The translations under genes were made by a program, and so were the position numbers. The notes beneath the pieces were generated by a model. That model was not told the DNA's origin and did no database searches. It saw nothing but the letters and a program-made list of their open reading frames with translations. A stretch of 64,000 nucleotides of DNA from Ganoderma boninense (taxonomy: Eukaryota; Basidiomycota; Agaricomycetes; Polyporales; Polyporaceae). Below are positions 11,567 to 23,755 of the stretch, piece after piece (position 1 is the stretch's first letter; the number at the start of each line of letters is the position of its first letter). The DNA is taken from positions 6,464,134-6,528,133 of the forward strand of contig CM035304.1 of assembly GCA_002900995.3 (NCBI GenBank), in the 5' to 3' direction.

Positions 11567-13047
11567 ATGCTCCCCGACACTCGTTTCTGTCCCTCATTTC
11601 GCGCTGTCGCACTCATTCTCATTCTGTGCATCATCTACTGCAATCATGCTCTTGCGGATACGTTTATCATCGACGACCAGGACGGTGGACCCAATATACT
11701 CTGGGATGGACTATGGGAGCATGTCTCGACGCTCGAGCCTGCATGGGACGGTACGCTAACAGGGGCAAACGAGACTGGACGGACAGTGACATTCACCTTC
11801 AATGGTACGTTCGGATTGCCTTCTATCGCCCAGGGCTGACCATCTCCGATGTACTTGCTTATCGTCTTCTGGGATGATAATACTGAACTCTCTGGCTACT
11901 AGGCACGTCAGTGCAGGTCTTTGGGGCGTTTCAGCCGGTGGGCACATGGAACATGCGCTCGCTGTACTCCATCGACGGCGGACGTCAGATGGAGTTCGTC
12001 CCATTCCAGGAGGTGTCGGTGGAGGCATATAGGCAGCAGTTCTTCAATTCCGGTTACCTTTCCCCGGGCGAGCACAAACTGAAGATCACGAATCATGGCG
12101 CCCAGTTTTGGCTAGACTACTTCCAGTTCGATAACGGAACGGACCTGGGCCATGTTGTGTCGCCGTCTGCGGCGCCAACAGTTTGGTCTAACACAACGGC
12201 GAAGCGTTTGTCTTCGTCTACGGCGTCCTCCAGTGCAACAATTAGGACCACCGCTGCTCAGAGCATCCCCTGGACCAGTTCAGCAGTTGTGGTATCAAGA
12301 TCCTCCCCGCTCAGCACTTCCGACTCTGCACCCCGTCTTTCGTCAACGTCTACGATTTCATCATTGAGCGCATCCACACGGTCGCCATCATCTCCCCTCC
12401 CCTTCTCCAGTTCGTCTTCATACGTAACGTCGTCGCCTAAAGGACCAGAGACGCCCCCACCGAACACGCATGCGATGTCCCCCGCAGGAATAACCGGGAT
12501 CAGCATGAGCATGGCTGTGGCAGGGATCGCCCTTCTCGCTGCCTTGCTTCAATTCAGACGCCGGTACCAGCACCAGCGACAGTACCATCGACGACGATGG
12601 GCGCAAAGCCAAGTCAGTCTCAGAGGGTCCCATGACGGTCCCGTTTGTGAGCTGTCTTTCCCCTAGTTATCCGGATCTGTGTAGCGACCGCTCATCGCAC
12701 TTCTTTCTTCATTTTTCTGCACAGTGTATCCAGACCGCCCGAACAACGGTTCCGATCCTTTCCGACGGTCCAGCCACGTTCAGTACCCTACGACGCTCCC
12801 CCCACTTGGTGTGGCGCGCCCCTCACCGCATCCACACAGAGATGGTGGTGGCTCGTCATTGTACGACTCCTACGAGCCGCCCCAGGGAGCAGTTATTCTT
12901 AGACGGTCGACGGACGGCGGCGTGAGCGTGGCGGGGGGGCCGGATGTCTCGAATGCGGATGCGCCATCCGTCTCGGACGCGGCGAGCGAGAAGAGCACTC
13001 TCCCTCCGTCGTATGAGGAGTTTGGCCGCGGTGCTCCCTCGCCTTAA
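11567..13047 (+). CDS. Class A membrane protein 2: galactose-binding-like ectodomain, TM, PPxY tail
   Basis: Exons 11567-11804, 11903-12646 and 12725-13047 (introns 98 and 78 nt, both phase 1, at the same sites as in the paralogue at 9011) give 434 aa. Signal peptide 1-30 ('...ALILILCIIYCNHALA'). The ectodomain repeats the family strands: 'TFIIDDQDGG', 'VTFTFNGTSVQVFGAF', 'MRSLYSIDGGRQ' and 'HKLKITNHGAQFWLDYFQFD'. A Ser/Thr stalk of about 120 residues, a helix at about 275-296 and a basic anchor rich in Arg/Gln/His follow. The cytosolic tail has a 'DPF' and ends 'STLPPSYEEFGRGAPSP' (PPxY 421-424). Probably a wall- or glycan-binding surface receptor; ligand unknown. Confidence 0.8.
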
Positions 13048-14085
13048 GACGACGGTCTCGGGAAGAGTGATCGTGCCGTAACGCGTGTGTCCCGGCGGAT
13101 GTGGGGCTTGTGCATCGAGTCGTTGTGCATGGCGGAGCTACGAACCTGTGCATTGTGAACTCAATGAGAGCTGGCCGCGACTCCATCCACAACTCAGGTG
13201 TATAGCGCTTGCATGGAGGGATCGGGTGGCTTGGATACGGCCGCAGATGGCTCATTCTGATCAACTTGCTCTCTCCCCAGGAACGGAAAACACCACTCGA
13301 CAAGTTCTAGCTGTGATGAACCTCATGGTTCGATGTGGCCTGTCTGAACCTGCAGGACAAATCTGAGAAGTGCTGTTCGCGTCCCACAGAATTAATATTA
13401 ATCAAAAGTTCGAGATCGCAGCAACCGTTTTTGCTTGGACTCGGTCAGCCACCGGTATATCCCACTCTATGTATTGGCTTGTAGCGCATGCAGAATTGCT
13501 GTGGAAACGGTAGTAGAACGATCGGCCGTGCATCATACACTCTGAGGTACCGGCTGCTATGCCGTGCTGCTCTATCTCCGCGGGTGTCCTCGTTGCTGTC
13601 AGCGCACCCCCCAGGCTCGCTCTCTGCACCTCGACGCAGCTACGCGTCACGCGTCGCGCAGTCAATGGCTCGAGGTTGGCATTTCAACTGCTACAATGCG
13701 CATGGGAGAAGTTGTACCTGAGATTACGCGGACACGAGGTAATCTAGCGGGGCTTCCAGATGGTAGTGACGGCTACGAGATGATACCAAAAATGAGCTGT
13801 TAATGGTAATCGTGGCATTAGGCTTTGTTGGATGCAAGTCAAGTTCCAGTTCTCTCTGTAGTTTACAAAATACGAGTAGAATCGATCAGTCCAACTTAAT
13901 TTAGCAGCGGAATGGTCTCCATGATGTATATCATCATGCTTCCTGCCATCTCGTCCCTTGATCATAAAGATTTCTGTAGTTCATACATGATGCTTGACAT
14001 TCCCTTGGAATGAATGTAGCCTGCTTAAAACTGCTCAGCCCTACTCGAGCTCGACCGGTTCCTGCAACCTGCCTTGGGCACTACC
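13048..14085. other. Intergenic between class A genes 2 and 3
   Basis: No intact gene. A stretch near 13400-13430 ('GAGATCGCAGCAACCG') resembles the relic core seen at 8145 and 10815, so this gap may once have held another copy of that decayed gene. The remainder is AT-richer and featureless. Confidence 0.35.
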
Positions 14086-15452
14086 ATGCTCCCTAATGCT
14101 TCGGCCTGCTGCTCCCTTATTACTTTCACACTCATTTCATGCACCCTATTTTACACCTTCGCTCTTGCTGACACCGTGCTCATCGACGACGACGATGAGC
14201 AGTACCCTAACCTCACGTGGGATGGAGCGTGGATACAGTACTTCAACCATCACGCGACTGACGGTACACTTACACTCGGAAACCAATCGGGCAGCACTGT
14301 GACCTTCATCTTCACCGGTGAGCTCATATAATGTTATTCTAGGGCAGGCTGCCCCCGTATCCCCTACTCTGACTTATTTCTATTCTGCTTTTAGGAACAT
14401 CTGTTCAAGTATTTGGGGCGTTATTGAGGTCTGCGGACACGACGGACACGGGCTCAATATACACCGTCGACGATGGAAGCCAGACGGAGTTTGTCCCCCC
14501 TCATGAGGTTGATGAAAACGCCTACGGAGTAAAGTTCTACGATTCTGGAACACTTCTAAAGGGAACACACACACTCAAAATCGAGAACATTGGGATGAAC
14601 CTTTGGCTGGACTACTTCCAATTCGATGACGGCAGTGATCGTGTTACTGTTACATCGCGCACTACATCTTCCATAGCGACGACCATCACACTGTCTTCCT
14701 CGACCACGCCTATCACGTCATTCCCCTCCAGTTCCCGTCAATCTGGTGGCTCTGAACCTATCGTCACTTCAACTTTGATTTCGGAATCAAGGGAATCTTC
14801 CAGCATTGGCACCTCGAGTTCATTGTTGTTGTTCACACCTTCCACACCCGAGGTCACAATCCCACCATTGTCTGCCCTCTCATCCCCATTACCGCTCACA
14901 TTCACTGTATCCTACTCCTTTCCGAACATATCTACGCCATCTCAGGGAGCCACAATACTCCCAGCGGCAGCACACGCCCATGGAATCTCGCATTCGGTTT
15001 TGGTCGGACTCACCGTGGCAGCCGTGGTCGGAGTCGTCGTCCTCGCACTTCTGTTCCAACTCGGGCGTGCGCGCCTGCGAGACCTTCAGATGCAAGCTCA
15101 ACTGTGTAAGCCGCCATGTTCCCCCAAATATTTTCGCACAGCTCCATTACTCAGATTCGTCTGTTTCATAGTGCACAGACCCATCGTTTCGGACCACCCG
15201 CTGAGTAACTTGCAGGATTCGCCCCCCACCGTCCCGGATGTCATGCATGGCCTGTCGGCATCGTCGTGGGCTCGGGATGTCGTTCAGTCGTGCTCAAACT
15301 GGTTCAACGCTGCGACTAGGCGGTCGAGGGATGGTGGAGTGAGGATTGCGGGTGGGTTGGGCGTGTCGGATGCAGAAGCGCCGTCGATCTGTGGGGCCGA
15401 GAGCGAGAAGAGCACGCTGCCTCCGCCGTATGAGGAACACCTCGCTCCATGA
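14086..15452 (+). CDS. Class A membrane protein 3: galactose-binding-like ectodomain, TM, PPxY tail
   Basis: Exons 14086-14317, 14395-15105 and 15172-15452 (introns 77 and 66 nt, phase 1, at the family positions; the second is stopless and in frame) give 407 aa. Signal peptide 1-28. Ectodomain strands: 'TVLIDDDDEQYPNLTWDGAW', 'VTFIFTGTSVQVFGAL', 'SIYTVDDGSQTEF' and 'HTLKIENIGMNLWLDYFQFD'. The stalk is Ser/Thr-rich, the helix lies at about 277-300, then 'RARLRD' anchors it. The tail ends 'STLPPPYEEHLAP' (PPxY 398-401). The Trp-Asn residues after 'GAF' in the two paralogues are replaced here, so ligand preference may differ. It is the last gene of the + strand cluster; class B starts convergently at 17.3 kb. 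Confidence 0.8.
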
Positions 15453-17302
15453 GGAAGCTGTTCTGGGGTTCGCGCTATGCATTGGATGAGCTTACACTGG
15501 TGTCCTTGCACACGGGGATGAAGAATATTTTGGCGCCATAAGTTAATTCGGCTTTCTTGTTCCTGACGATACGAAGATTTGAGTATTGTATGTACTATCA
15601 GCCGTCAGCCCCATACCACAGGTAGAATACGAAGCTCGTCATACTCATATATACCTTCCAACTGTACGAGTCAGCAATCTACCTATTTTTCAAAGGCTTT
15701 CCGCACCGACTAGCGTGGTGCGCTCACTCCATCCATCCATAGAATCGCTGTTGCTGTCTGAAAACACAGGTACAGCCCACGTCTGTTCTATTCTCAATGC
15801 CTTTACCATGGACTCAGCTCGTGGGGAATGGTACTTTCATGTTCCAATATATACCTGGTGCTGCTCAGATCGTCGAATATCGTGATAGTTGCTGGTGCCG
15901 GAACGTTTCTCCAAGGCGGTGTCTGAGCATCCAGACCGCTGAACCGAATGTTTATGCATCCGTAGGCGTATACGAGGCAAATGGAGAGAGGTCCGGGGCC
16001 TTCGACGTGTGCGGGATTTATTCACTCCATTTACTGGTACGACATGATAGCGAGAGAGTCGGGGATGCTGAGACAGAGAGCTGCATGGCATTTGCACTCG
16101 GGAGCGTCGACGTACAGGCGCCCCAGCTGGAGTCGGACTGCGTGGAAGCGGAGTTCATTGCGCGAGCAAAGTTCATTTGGCATTCGATCAGATGGAAGCG
16201 AGGACACTTACCTCTCCCACTGGGGGGACGTTCCTCGTTCCAAGTATCTTTCCTGTGTATTTTACGAGCGGTGCCCACCAGACGTTCGATATGGATGTCT
16301 GATACGTGCGACGCGATGATGTGCTCTATCTGCACCTCGTTCTCTGATGATTCGAAGTGATTGTACACAGGCGAACCCGGGAAGGCCGAGAGTTTTGCTT
16401 TTGATGGCAGAGAACAACTTCAGGTCGAATGTTCCTGAGATTGAGTTTGCCAGAGGTCGAGAGAAAGGCAATGGGAGAAGGGTCCAGAAGGGGGAAACTT
16501 GAGGCCTGAAAGAGGACAATGAGGATGAGCCGGGCGCGCGCTCGCGATGGTAAGCACATCAGCTTATGACCAGTACCATGATGGAATATAGATGTAGACT
16601 GACATATCATACTCGTTCCCTCCATCTAATCTGTCGAAGTTTATGGATGGTAACAGTCAACGAGTCATGACAGTTCGGCACTCGTCGGATTTCGACCCTG
16701 TTCTGGATCAACTCGCCGCTTCTTGCGGCTGGTTGATCGCATCCGAAGTTCCTAAAGCTCGGAGCAGTTGCGAACGCCCAGCGCTCAGCTATTGGCAACG
16801 TACACATGGCCGATAGTGCATACTTCCTGGTCCATGGCCACGGTGAAGCTCGCACAGCGCAAGTCTGAGTGCCACCTGAGAGCATAGAAGGTGCAGCAAA
16901 GGATTCGACGTGCGGTTAGATGAAAGTTGAATTCAGGACAAGTCTATGTGTGGAAAGCATGAAGTCAGTAACTCTTCCTTTGCAGCCGCCACAACGCGTT
17001 CGTCGTCACAGGTACGGCCGCAGACACGGGAGAGCAGTCGTAAGACTTGTACTTTGCATCGCTCCCAGATCCAAACGCCCGAAAGTCCCCTTTTTCTGCC
17101 GAAATTGAGCTCCGAGTCGCAGGGCACGAAACTCGGTTCATCCAAGCTACGTTATTTCCGCAGTACGAATTGCCATCCCAGTATGAGTCTCGCTGAGGTA
17201 CTCTGCGCGGTCCATAAAAGGGTGGTCGATTGACTGTCCTGGCAGGGAGTCGTTCCTCAGCTCATCCGAGATGGAAAACGCAACCCAGGAGTCCGCTTTT
17301 GT
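15453..17302. other. Gap between the convergent class A and class B arrays
   Basis: Frames at 15797-16360 (+) and elsewhere have no recognisable domain, and splice-like signals do not join them. Probably decayed coding DNA. Confidence 0.4.
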
Positions 17303-18930
17303 CTACTCCATCGCCGAGCCCTCAACGCGATCCCGACCCTGTCTAGATCCTCCATCCTGCATCAGGCTGCCAAGAGAATGCTCGCGTTCTCCCGAGGAAA
17401 GCCTCGCTCTCGCTGTCTTGTCGTCGAGTCGCCTTGAAGGTGCTGGTGCTGGTGCTAGTGCTGGTTCTCGCCTGATCCGTCTCGTCCACCTCCGAGGCAG
17501 ATTCTTGAACTTCGAAGGAAGCTCGGGCAAAGGAGGCACGTCCATCGCACTTGGGGTGTAAACTGGGGGCGGGAACAGGGGGTAGTCAGAGATGCTGCCG
17601 GCGGAGCTGCGCGTGTGGTACGACGGCGGGAGTGTCGAGGACGTGGTGATCGAGAGCCGTGCCGCGTCCGTGTCGGATAGCGTCTGGGTGTCAGGCTCTG
17701 GCTGCGTGGAAGGTATGGATGGTGTTCTGCAGGCAGCGTTTTCAGGAGAGAGACAGTACGAAGAGTTGATGGGAATGCGTACAGGTCCAACCTTCGAGGG
17801 ACTTTAGGGGTGGACACCCTAGCTGGGACGAAGTTGTCGATAGGGCGTACGGTGCTTGATGGTCGGCTGATGAGAAGAGCATGAGTGGAATCACGTTCTA
17901 CGTTGTCTGTCACAGGAGATACAGCGAGGATCTGTTCCGTATAGATCGCGTTCTCGGGGTCTTCGAAGGGGTTTGACGTAGGAACGACAAGACGGTTCAA
18001 ATGCCCGTCGTCATTCTTTCCCTCAGCAGGACCTTGTTTCTCCATGTCTTGGAGGGGATATGGACTCAATTACAGAGAAATAGCGAGAGAACGAGCAAGA
18101 TACGCACCCTTTTGGCCATCTGCTGCACTGGTCATAATCCACATGCGCCACCAAAAAGCCCCGAGAAGTAGGACGGCTACGACTCCAAGAACCGAGAGAA
18201 CTATCGTAACCGTCACATTGAATGATGTCCCGTGTTGAGGCACGGCCTGCGAGGAGGATGAGGTCGAGCTAGGCAGTGGCGCGACGAATTGGCTAGTGGC
18301 CGTGGTGAGGGTCGAGAATGAACTAGTGGTAGAAGTGAAGGAGGATGTCGAAGTGATGCGAGTCGGCTGGCTGACCGATGCGACAATTTCAACAGGCAAA
18401 GGCCTAATTAGCGGGCACGTAACACCCTCAGACGGTGAGCGCACGGGGATGGGATTGCGAGTGGACCCCCGAAGGCCGAGCGCGTCAACAACACTAAACA
18501 ACACGTCAAATCCTGGGGGCAGGTTGCTGGGCCATTCGAATATCGTGGAAGTGAGGTTCGTACCCAGCTGGATGGGTTGAAACTGGATTGAAGAGATATC
18601 GGCCACTGTAACATTGGCTTGCAGGTTGTAAGGCGGGGCCCCGCCCATCCAGGTGATGTTAATCGGGATGCATGCTACTAGTACCACCGACGGGGTCTCG
18701 ATATTGAAGGGCATAGTGATCATGGAAGAATTCAGGGCGGGGACTGGCGCGGAATTGAAAGTCATGGAATGCGAGAGCAATAGCACATGCCTTCGCCGTT
18801 GAGACCGCGGATCTGGGTCATGCGACAAAGGTCGGATGCTGAGGAGATGGGTGCGTGTTATTTTAGGCCCGACGCCCAGCTGTCGCGCGTAGTTGCTTCG
18901 TAGTGCCTGTATAAAAATGTATGTTGACAC
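17303..18930 (-). CDS. Class B membrane protein 1: Kre9/Knh1-like ectodomain, TM, NPFxD and PPxY tail
   Basis: Exons 18930-18108, 18047-17783 and 17726-17303 (introns 60 and 56 nt, phases 1 and 2) give up to 503 aa; a second in-frame ATG at 18765 gives 448 aa and no clear signal peptide is visible, so the start is open. The ectodomain has the class B core 'CIPINITWMGGAPPYNL', then 'TIFEWPSNLPPGFDVLFSVV', typical of the Ser/Thr-rich Kre9/Knh1-like family (Ig-like fold, cell-wall glucan context). A Ser/Thr stalk, a helix ('VTIVLSVLGVVAVLLLGAFWW') and a basic anchor follow. The tail holds 'SNPFEDPENAIYTEQI' (NPFxD), 'SSTLPPSYHTR' (PPxY) and a Pro-rich 'LFPPPVYTP'. One of seven related loci on this strand. 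Confidence 0.7.
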
Positions 18931-19892
18931 TGAAGATACTGCAGTAATTGTATGGAAAAATCTGTGTTGACCTTTAATGCCAGAACACGCTTCAAACGGT
19001 GATCTAGATCGAGGATGGAACGTTGAAACCTACAGGAACTGTTGTGAGTTCGACATCTGGACTGGAGTGGAGCATGTCATACCTTGTATAAAAATGCTAA
19101 CGAATGGTAGACCTCGGTAGACACCCACTAGGGGCTGTTGAATGGACCAGCCGGATGCTTCCAGCGCGGGGTACGAGCCAGGAACGGAAGGGGGAGGGTG
19201 GCAGAATAGAAGGGGGCTCCTAATATGAGGAGCGTGCAAGATAACGCGAAGCTGTCTATCATTCCGAAACTTAATGCACTCGATTACTGGAGTCCAGTTC
19301 GAGGTCAAGGCGGTTGCTAATTGAGCAAAAGCTGGCGACGAAATGACGATATCTGTCAGCTTGTCCGAGTTGTCTGACCTAGAACCTCAAACCGGAAACC
19401 TACAGGACATACACGAGAGGCAAAGATACCCATGGTGGAAGTGCAAATGTCTCAGCTGTGCGGGGCAGTACATCGCTGGCAGGATGGTTGGCACTGGTTG
19501 CTGCGAGTTTGACTGGGAAGTATGATGTATGGCGAGTGACTCACGCTCACGTGAGTCTATCGCGTCGTGTTGATCGTCGCGTTGTATCCCACCGTCTCTG
19601 TTTGAAGTCGCTGCCTACGTTTCAGCAGTTCACTATCTCACGGACTTGTCTCCGTGATATTCGCTGCCCGCTTATCTAACCTTAAACACTTTATGACAAT
19701 CTGCGCCGTGTCGCTCTCACTTTCGTAGTATGCAAAGCAGACAGAGCGCGGAGTTTCAGAATGCAGTACGGACTTGGGATACAGCACGCGAACGGGAAAG
19801 TGAGTGCACCAATACCGCATTCTTGCTTCCATGCTGCGAATATCCGCGCGAGTCTCACTGTGACTGTATACCCCCTTTAAAGGTCTCTCCCC
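18931..19892. other. 5' flank of class B gene 1
   Basis: Contains the conserved upstream block at 19141-19190 and a second shared block at about 19216-19242. Several splice-like signals suggest 5' exons, but no signal-peptide exon could be assigned. Otherwise nothing recognised. Confidence 0.4.
19141..19190 (-). promoter_or_regulatory. Conserved block upstream of class B gene 1
   Basis: On the minus strand it reads GGCTCGTACCCCGCGCTGGA followed by AGCATCCGGCTGG. Similar blocks lie upstream of other class B loci (21101-21144, 35031-35080, 38060-38110, 40880-40930). It could be an untranslated leader, a short 5' exon or a promoter element. Confidence 0.5.
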
Positions 19893-20934
19893 TCATCCGA
19901 GAACGCACCCTGCTCTCTCAACATGGATCCTGTCTGGAATCGACCCACGCCATGGTTCACCCAAACCAGCAGACTGCGACTCTCCCTCCGCAGACTGGGC
20001 ATTAGTCGCAGGCGCAAACGTCGGCTCTGCCCCTGGCAGTCTATATACCGAGAGACGCTTCTGCAGACTCGGAGGCTCATCAGTCGCAGTTGGGATATAC
20101 ACCGGTGGAGGGAAAGGCGGGTATTCCGGTATGTGGATGCGTATTACTCTGGCGGTGCGGTGCGTGCGGTACGACGGGGGGAGTGTGGAGGACGTGATCA
20201 TGGAGTGCTTCGCGGAGTTCATGTCGGAGAGCGTTCGTGAGTCCGAGGCTGACCGGGAGGACACGGACGGGATGCTGCCAGGGAGGGCGGTTTCAGCAGA
20301 GAATGGGGCTGCGTGGAATGCGTGTGCATACCGATCCAACACTGCGGAAACTTTCTCTATGAAAGCACGCGCTGGAACAAGGCTGTCGATGGCATGTCTG
20401 ATGATTAGCGGCGAGCTGTAGAGGGGTGTACGAGTCGCCACATAGGCTCGGTCGTTTGGTATGGACGACGTGGTGCTGATCTTGTTCATATAGACCACGC
20501 TGTAAGGGTATTCGGAAGGATTCGATGTGGGTTTAACTCGAGGGTCCGAAGGTCTGCCGCTACCCTGCGTATAAATGGTGCGTTGTTTCTCTGCATCTAG
20601 AAGCGAGCATAAGTTTAATCGGCGAGGGAGAATAAGCATTTAGCTTTGCGAGACTCGGATACGCACCCTTTCTCCGGAGCTCTCGCGCTCTGATCGTCTT
20701 GCGAGTGTGCCACCAAAATGTCCCGAGGAACAGGAATTCCACGACGATTAGGAATACGAAGGAGAATAGAAAGGACACTTCTCCAATAAATGCGAGGAGT
20801 ATCGATGCTAGTACGCCATGTGGGGTGGCAACCTGCGAGGAGGATGACGTAGAGATGGTGGGCTGCCAGTATACATGAATAGCGGTTGCAGTGTCCTTCA
20901 GCATTATTGCGCTAGCACTGGGTGGCACATGCAA
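19893..20934 (-). pseudogene. Class B copy 2, ectodomain lost
   Basis: Exons 20934-20667 and 20596-19893 (intron 70 nt, phase 1, acceptor before 'DAEKQ' as in class B gene 1 'DMEKQ') would encode 323 aa. The protein starts in the Ser/Thr stalk: the 'W-x-GG-x-PPY' ectodomain is absent and only about 160 bp separate it from the conserved upstream block. The membrane helix is longer and more Phe-rich than in sister copies ('FLFSFVFLIVVEFLFLGTFWW'). The NPFxD motif has become 'SNPSEYPYS'; the PPxY ('SSTLPPSYRTH') and 'FPPPVYIPTA' remain. A 57-nt stopless stretch corresponds to the third intron of the family. Either a decapitated pseudogene or a tail-only protein. Confidence 0.6.
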
Positions 20935-21984
20935 GCTAGGCTTTTAAAGGAGCGACGAATCACTGAGATATACCCTAGCCTATGATCGAGTATCAATGAT
21001 AGCGATCAAAAACAAAAATCTGGAAGCTGCGATACCTTCTACGGCAACAGCGACAAATATTCAACTTCGTTGGCCACCGGGGAGGGGTAAAAGTTGTCTG
21101 AATGACCAGCCGGGTTCTTGAAGCTCGGGTTGCTGGCCAGGAGGATCGGAAGTGTACAGAGTGGCGGAGGCGGGAGGTCTGCATGTGTGGCAGGCAGCTC
21201 ATATACCGGTCTACAGAAGGTCGGTGCGCACTGCCTGAAGCAGTGTCTGGTAGCACCTTGTGTGAAGTGTGATATTCGTCAGCACTACGTCCTAGGAAAT
21301 GAATCACCGTTGCTTCAGCTTACGCGGGGTGCCCGGCGGCATAGGACAAGCCCCGTTCAGGGCATGGGATACGATCGGAATCCTCCATGGATAAAGTAGT
21401 GCACTACCCTTCTAAGTTTGAGTTAATCGTGAATCATCCGAGAGCAGACAACATTCACGACAACGCCGAGATGTCATCTGCCCGGAGGCTGTCCGCGTTC
21501 CCCGGCTAGAAACACCGACACCGAAACGGGCAGCTGGAGAAAAGACTGCCCATACCGGATAGGTCCGCATACCTGGTCGCATAGGCCAGTCAAGTACACA
21601 GCATCGAGAGCAGTCCACCTGAGACGATTCCGGACGAAGCGAATTTGACCCGGAAACGTGATACATTGAGGGCGCATCCGTTACGTCGCCCTGATCATCT
21701 CCGCCGCTCAGCGCTCAGTATCTAGTAGACGTGCACCACTGAGCCCCAGGTCTTGTCCATCATCAGGGAACGGATCCGAAGCCGCATGCGCGTCCGCATA
21801 CTCCATCCCTGGTCCCTCCGCTCCACACTCGGTTTTTACCAGCACTCGTCGTATCCGTACGCGTCCCTGGTAGCCCTACTGCAAGGGAAGACTCCCGCGG
21901 TGCGACCACACTCTGGGGATCGTCAAATATCTTCAGAGGCGCTCGTTCTGAGACTCCCTCGCCGCACAGTCTCACTGAAGTTGG
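20935..21984. other. 5' flank of class B copy 2
   Basis: Holds the conserved upstream block (21101-21144). No intact gene. Near 21925-21950, on the minus strand, 'FDDPQSVVA' recalls the 'FEDPENVAY' tail segment and may be a relic of another copy. Confidence 0.35.
21101..21144 (-). promoter_or_regulatory. Conserved block upstream of class B copy 2
   Basis: Degenerate member of the shared upstream block ('CCAGCAACCCGAGCTTC...ACCCGGCTGGTC' on the minus strand), kept although the ectodomain behind it is gone. Confidence 0.4.
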
Positions 21985-22200
21985 GGCCTAAAAGCTTCGG
22001 AGGGCCGCGCATCTGACGTCTGGACTCATGTGTACGTGGAAGGCGGGAAAGGGGGTATCTGGGCAGCGGGATACCGATGTACATGTTGCGGGCGAAGCTG
22101 CGCGTGCGGGGTGGAGGACGTGGTGAGCTAGAGCCGGGGTCGCGTCTGTGTCCGAGAGTGTCCACCTCCCGGGGTCGACGAACTGTGCGAGCACGGACTC
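21985..22200 (-). pseudogene. Relic of a class B tail exon
   Basis: The minus strand runs parallel to the last exon of class B gene 1: 'CTCGGACACAGACGCG...CACCACGTCCTCCAC' and 'GATACCCCCTTTCCCGCC' match the DNA for 'LSDTDAARLSITTSSTLPPSY' and 'DYPLFPPPVY'. Frames are shifted and the PPxY is no longer readable. Confidence 0.5.
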
Positions 22201-22417
22201 CAAGTGGGAGAGTGTTCTGCTGAAGTTGTGTGTTCAGAGAAGACCGAACCCAGGGGAGCCGACTCCGATGGGGAGGAGGTTCAAGAGTCTGAGCCCACGC
22301 GGAACTCGCCGCCAGACGAGTTGAATGCAACGACTCGGAATTGACTTCTCGCCAGAAGTGTCAGCGGTGCATAGACAGCGCGAACGCGCGCGAGTGAGAC
22401 ACCATGCATCAGGTGCG

Positions 22418-23755
22418 TTAATCCGTCCTTGTCCTTGTCCTCGCCCTTCCCGCCGTTTCCCCAGTCCGAATCGCTGTCCCGGTCTCGCCGGCTCGGACGC
22501 CGTCTGTACCATCCATCATGATAGCCCGGACGTCCGGTTCTCCGTCTGGTTCAGACTCGTCCGAAGCATCTCTCGGCCCATCCGCGAATGGATCCGAAGG
22601 CTCATCCACGCCCGCGCGAGTCCCCTCCGCCTCCGATACCTGGACAGTGAGCCTGTCTCTCTTCGGAAGTGTCAGAGCTGGGGCCCTCCTCCGCGGGGCC
22701 CTCCTGGACGCTGGAGGCCTGAACGTAGAAGGAGGTGCGGGCAGAAAACCTGAAGGCCCGTCGGTCTCCGTCGCGGTCGGGGTATACACGGGGGGCGGGA
22801 ACGCGGGATAGCTTGGCGATGGAACGTAGATGCTCCCCGCTGAGCGGCGTGAGCGGTACGATGGGGGGAGCGTGTCGGTGGAGGACGTCGAGATGGAGAG
22901 TCGGGCCGCGTCGGTATCAGATAGTGGTTGTGTGTAGGAGTCGGATCGCGTGGACACAGAGGGCGGTCTGGGTGTGCATGGGTGGTCAGAGCGGAACGGG
23001 AGTTCGTGGGGCTGGAAAGAGAACGAGAGAGTTCACCTTGTCCTTGGGATGTCCTTCGGTCGCGTGGGCCGGATGGGGTCGGCATCGTTCGCGGGTCCAG
23101 GACTGGCCGGGAGGGTTCGGTTGAACAGAGATTGAGTTGGGGTCGTGTCGTCGAAATATAACGCGGGCGACGCGACGAAGATCTCCTCTGTATAGGCGAC
23201 ATTCTCCGGGTCTTCGAATGGATTCGAAGTGTACATGGAGGGGGTATCTTGGCTCCCTGTTGCTGCCATCCGACTCGCATGTCAGTACAGAGCTCGGATA
23301 GAAGGTTGGAATAACGGCGCGTACCTATTGAAGTCGAAGTACCTCCCGCGGATTCCACGTCGTTCCAGGCCTCGCCAAGCTAGTCGTCACAGGACAGTCA
23401 GTGCTCAAGACAGCTATCAAGACGACCCTCAAAGCCACTTACTCCGCCATCGTCTCCTCTGTCTACCGTATCTTGCTTTTCTGTGTCTGCTGGTGCATAT
23501 TTAACCCCACAGGTATCATTGTCGACAGAAAGAAACAGTAGTTACTCACCATTTCGTCCGTTCCTCCTTCTCAATCTCACGCAAGAGCGCCACCAAGGGA
23601 ACGTCAAGAAAAGCAGGAGGACCAAGGCTCCTACGACGGTGACCGCGATGGTCCTGCCGCTCAGCGTACCACCCTGAGGCACAGCATCGGGGGGAGAGGA
23701 GGGGAGAGGGGATGCCGGAGCAGTGCTGCTGGGCACCGAGGGCACGAAAGTCGAG
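22418..23755 (-). pseudogene. Class B copy 3, truncated by loss of the ectodomain
   Basis: Exons (high to low) 23755-23550, 23462-23443, 23379-23325, 23256-23037 and 22967-22418 match copy 4 (32738-34755) exon for exon. The stalk ('STFVPSVPSS'), helix ('IAVTVVGALVLLLFLTFPWW'), NPFxD ('SNPFEDPENVAYTEEI') and PPxY ('DTLPPSYRSRRSAG') are intact. Homology to copy 4 stops abruptly at 23755 inside the stalk, so signal peptide, ectodomain and promoter are missing. The left end of a KDZ transposon lies 164 bp further. The C-terminus differs from copy 4 and ends in an Arg/Thr-rich run. Probably unexpressed. Confidence 0.7.
22946..23755. repeat. Near-identical duplicate tract, left copy
   Basis: Aligned without gaps to 33515-34324 (offset 10,569) with only three differences seen in about 810 bp, introns included. 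The adjoining 3' exon (22560-22940 against 33125-33512) is clearly more diverged, about 10% by eye. Confidence 0.9.
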
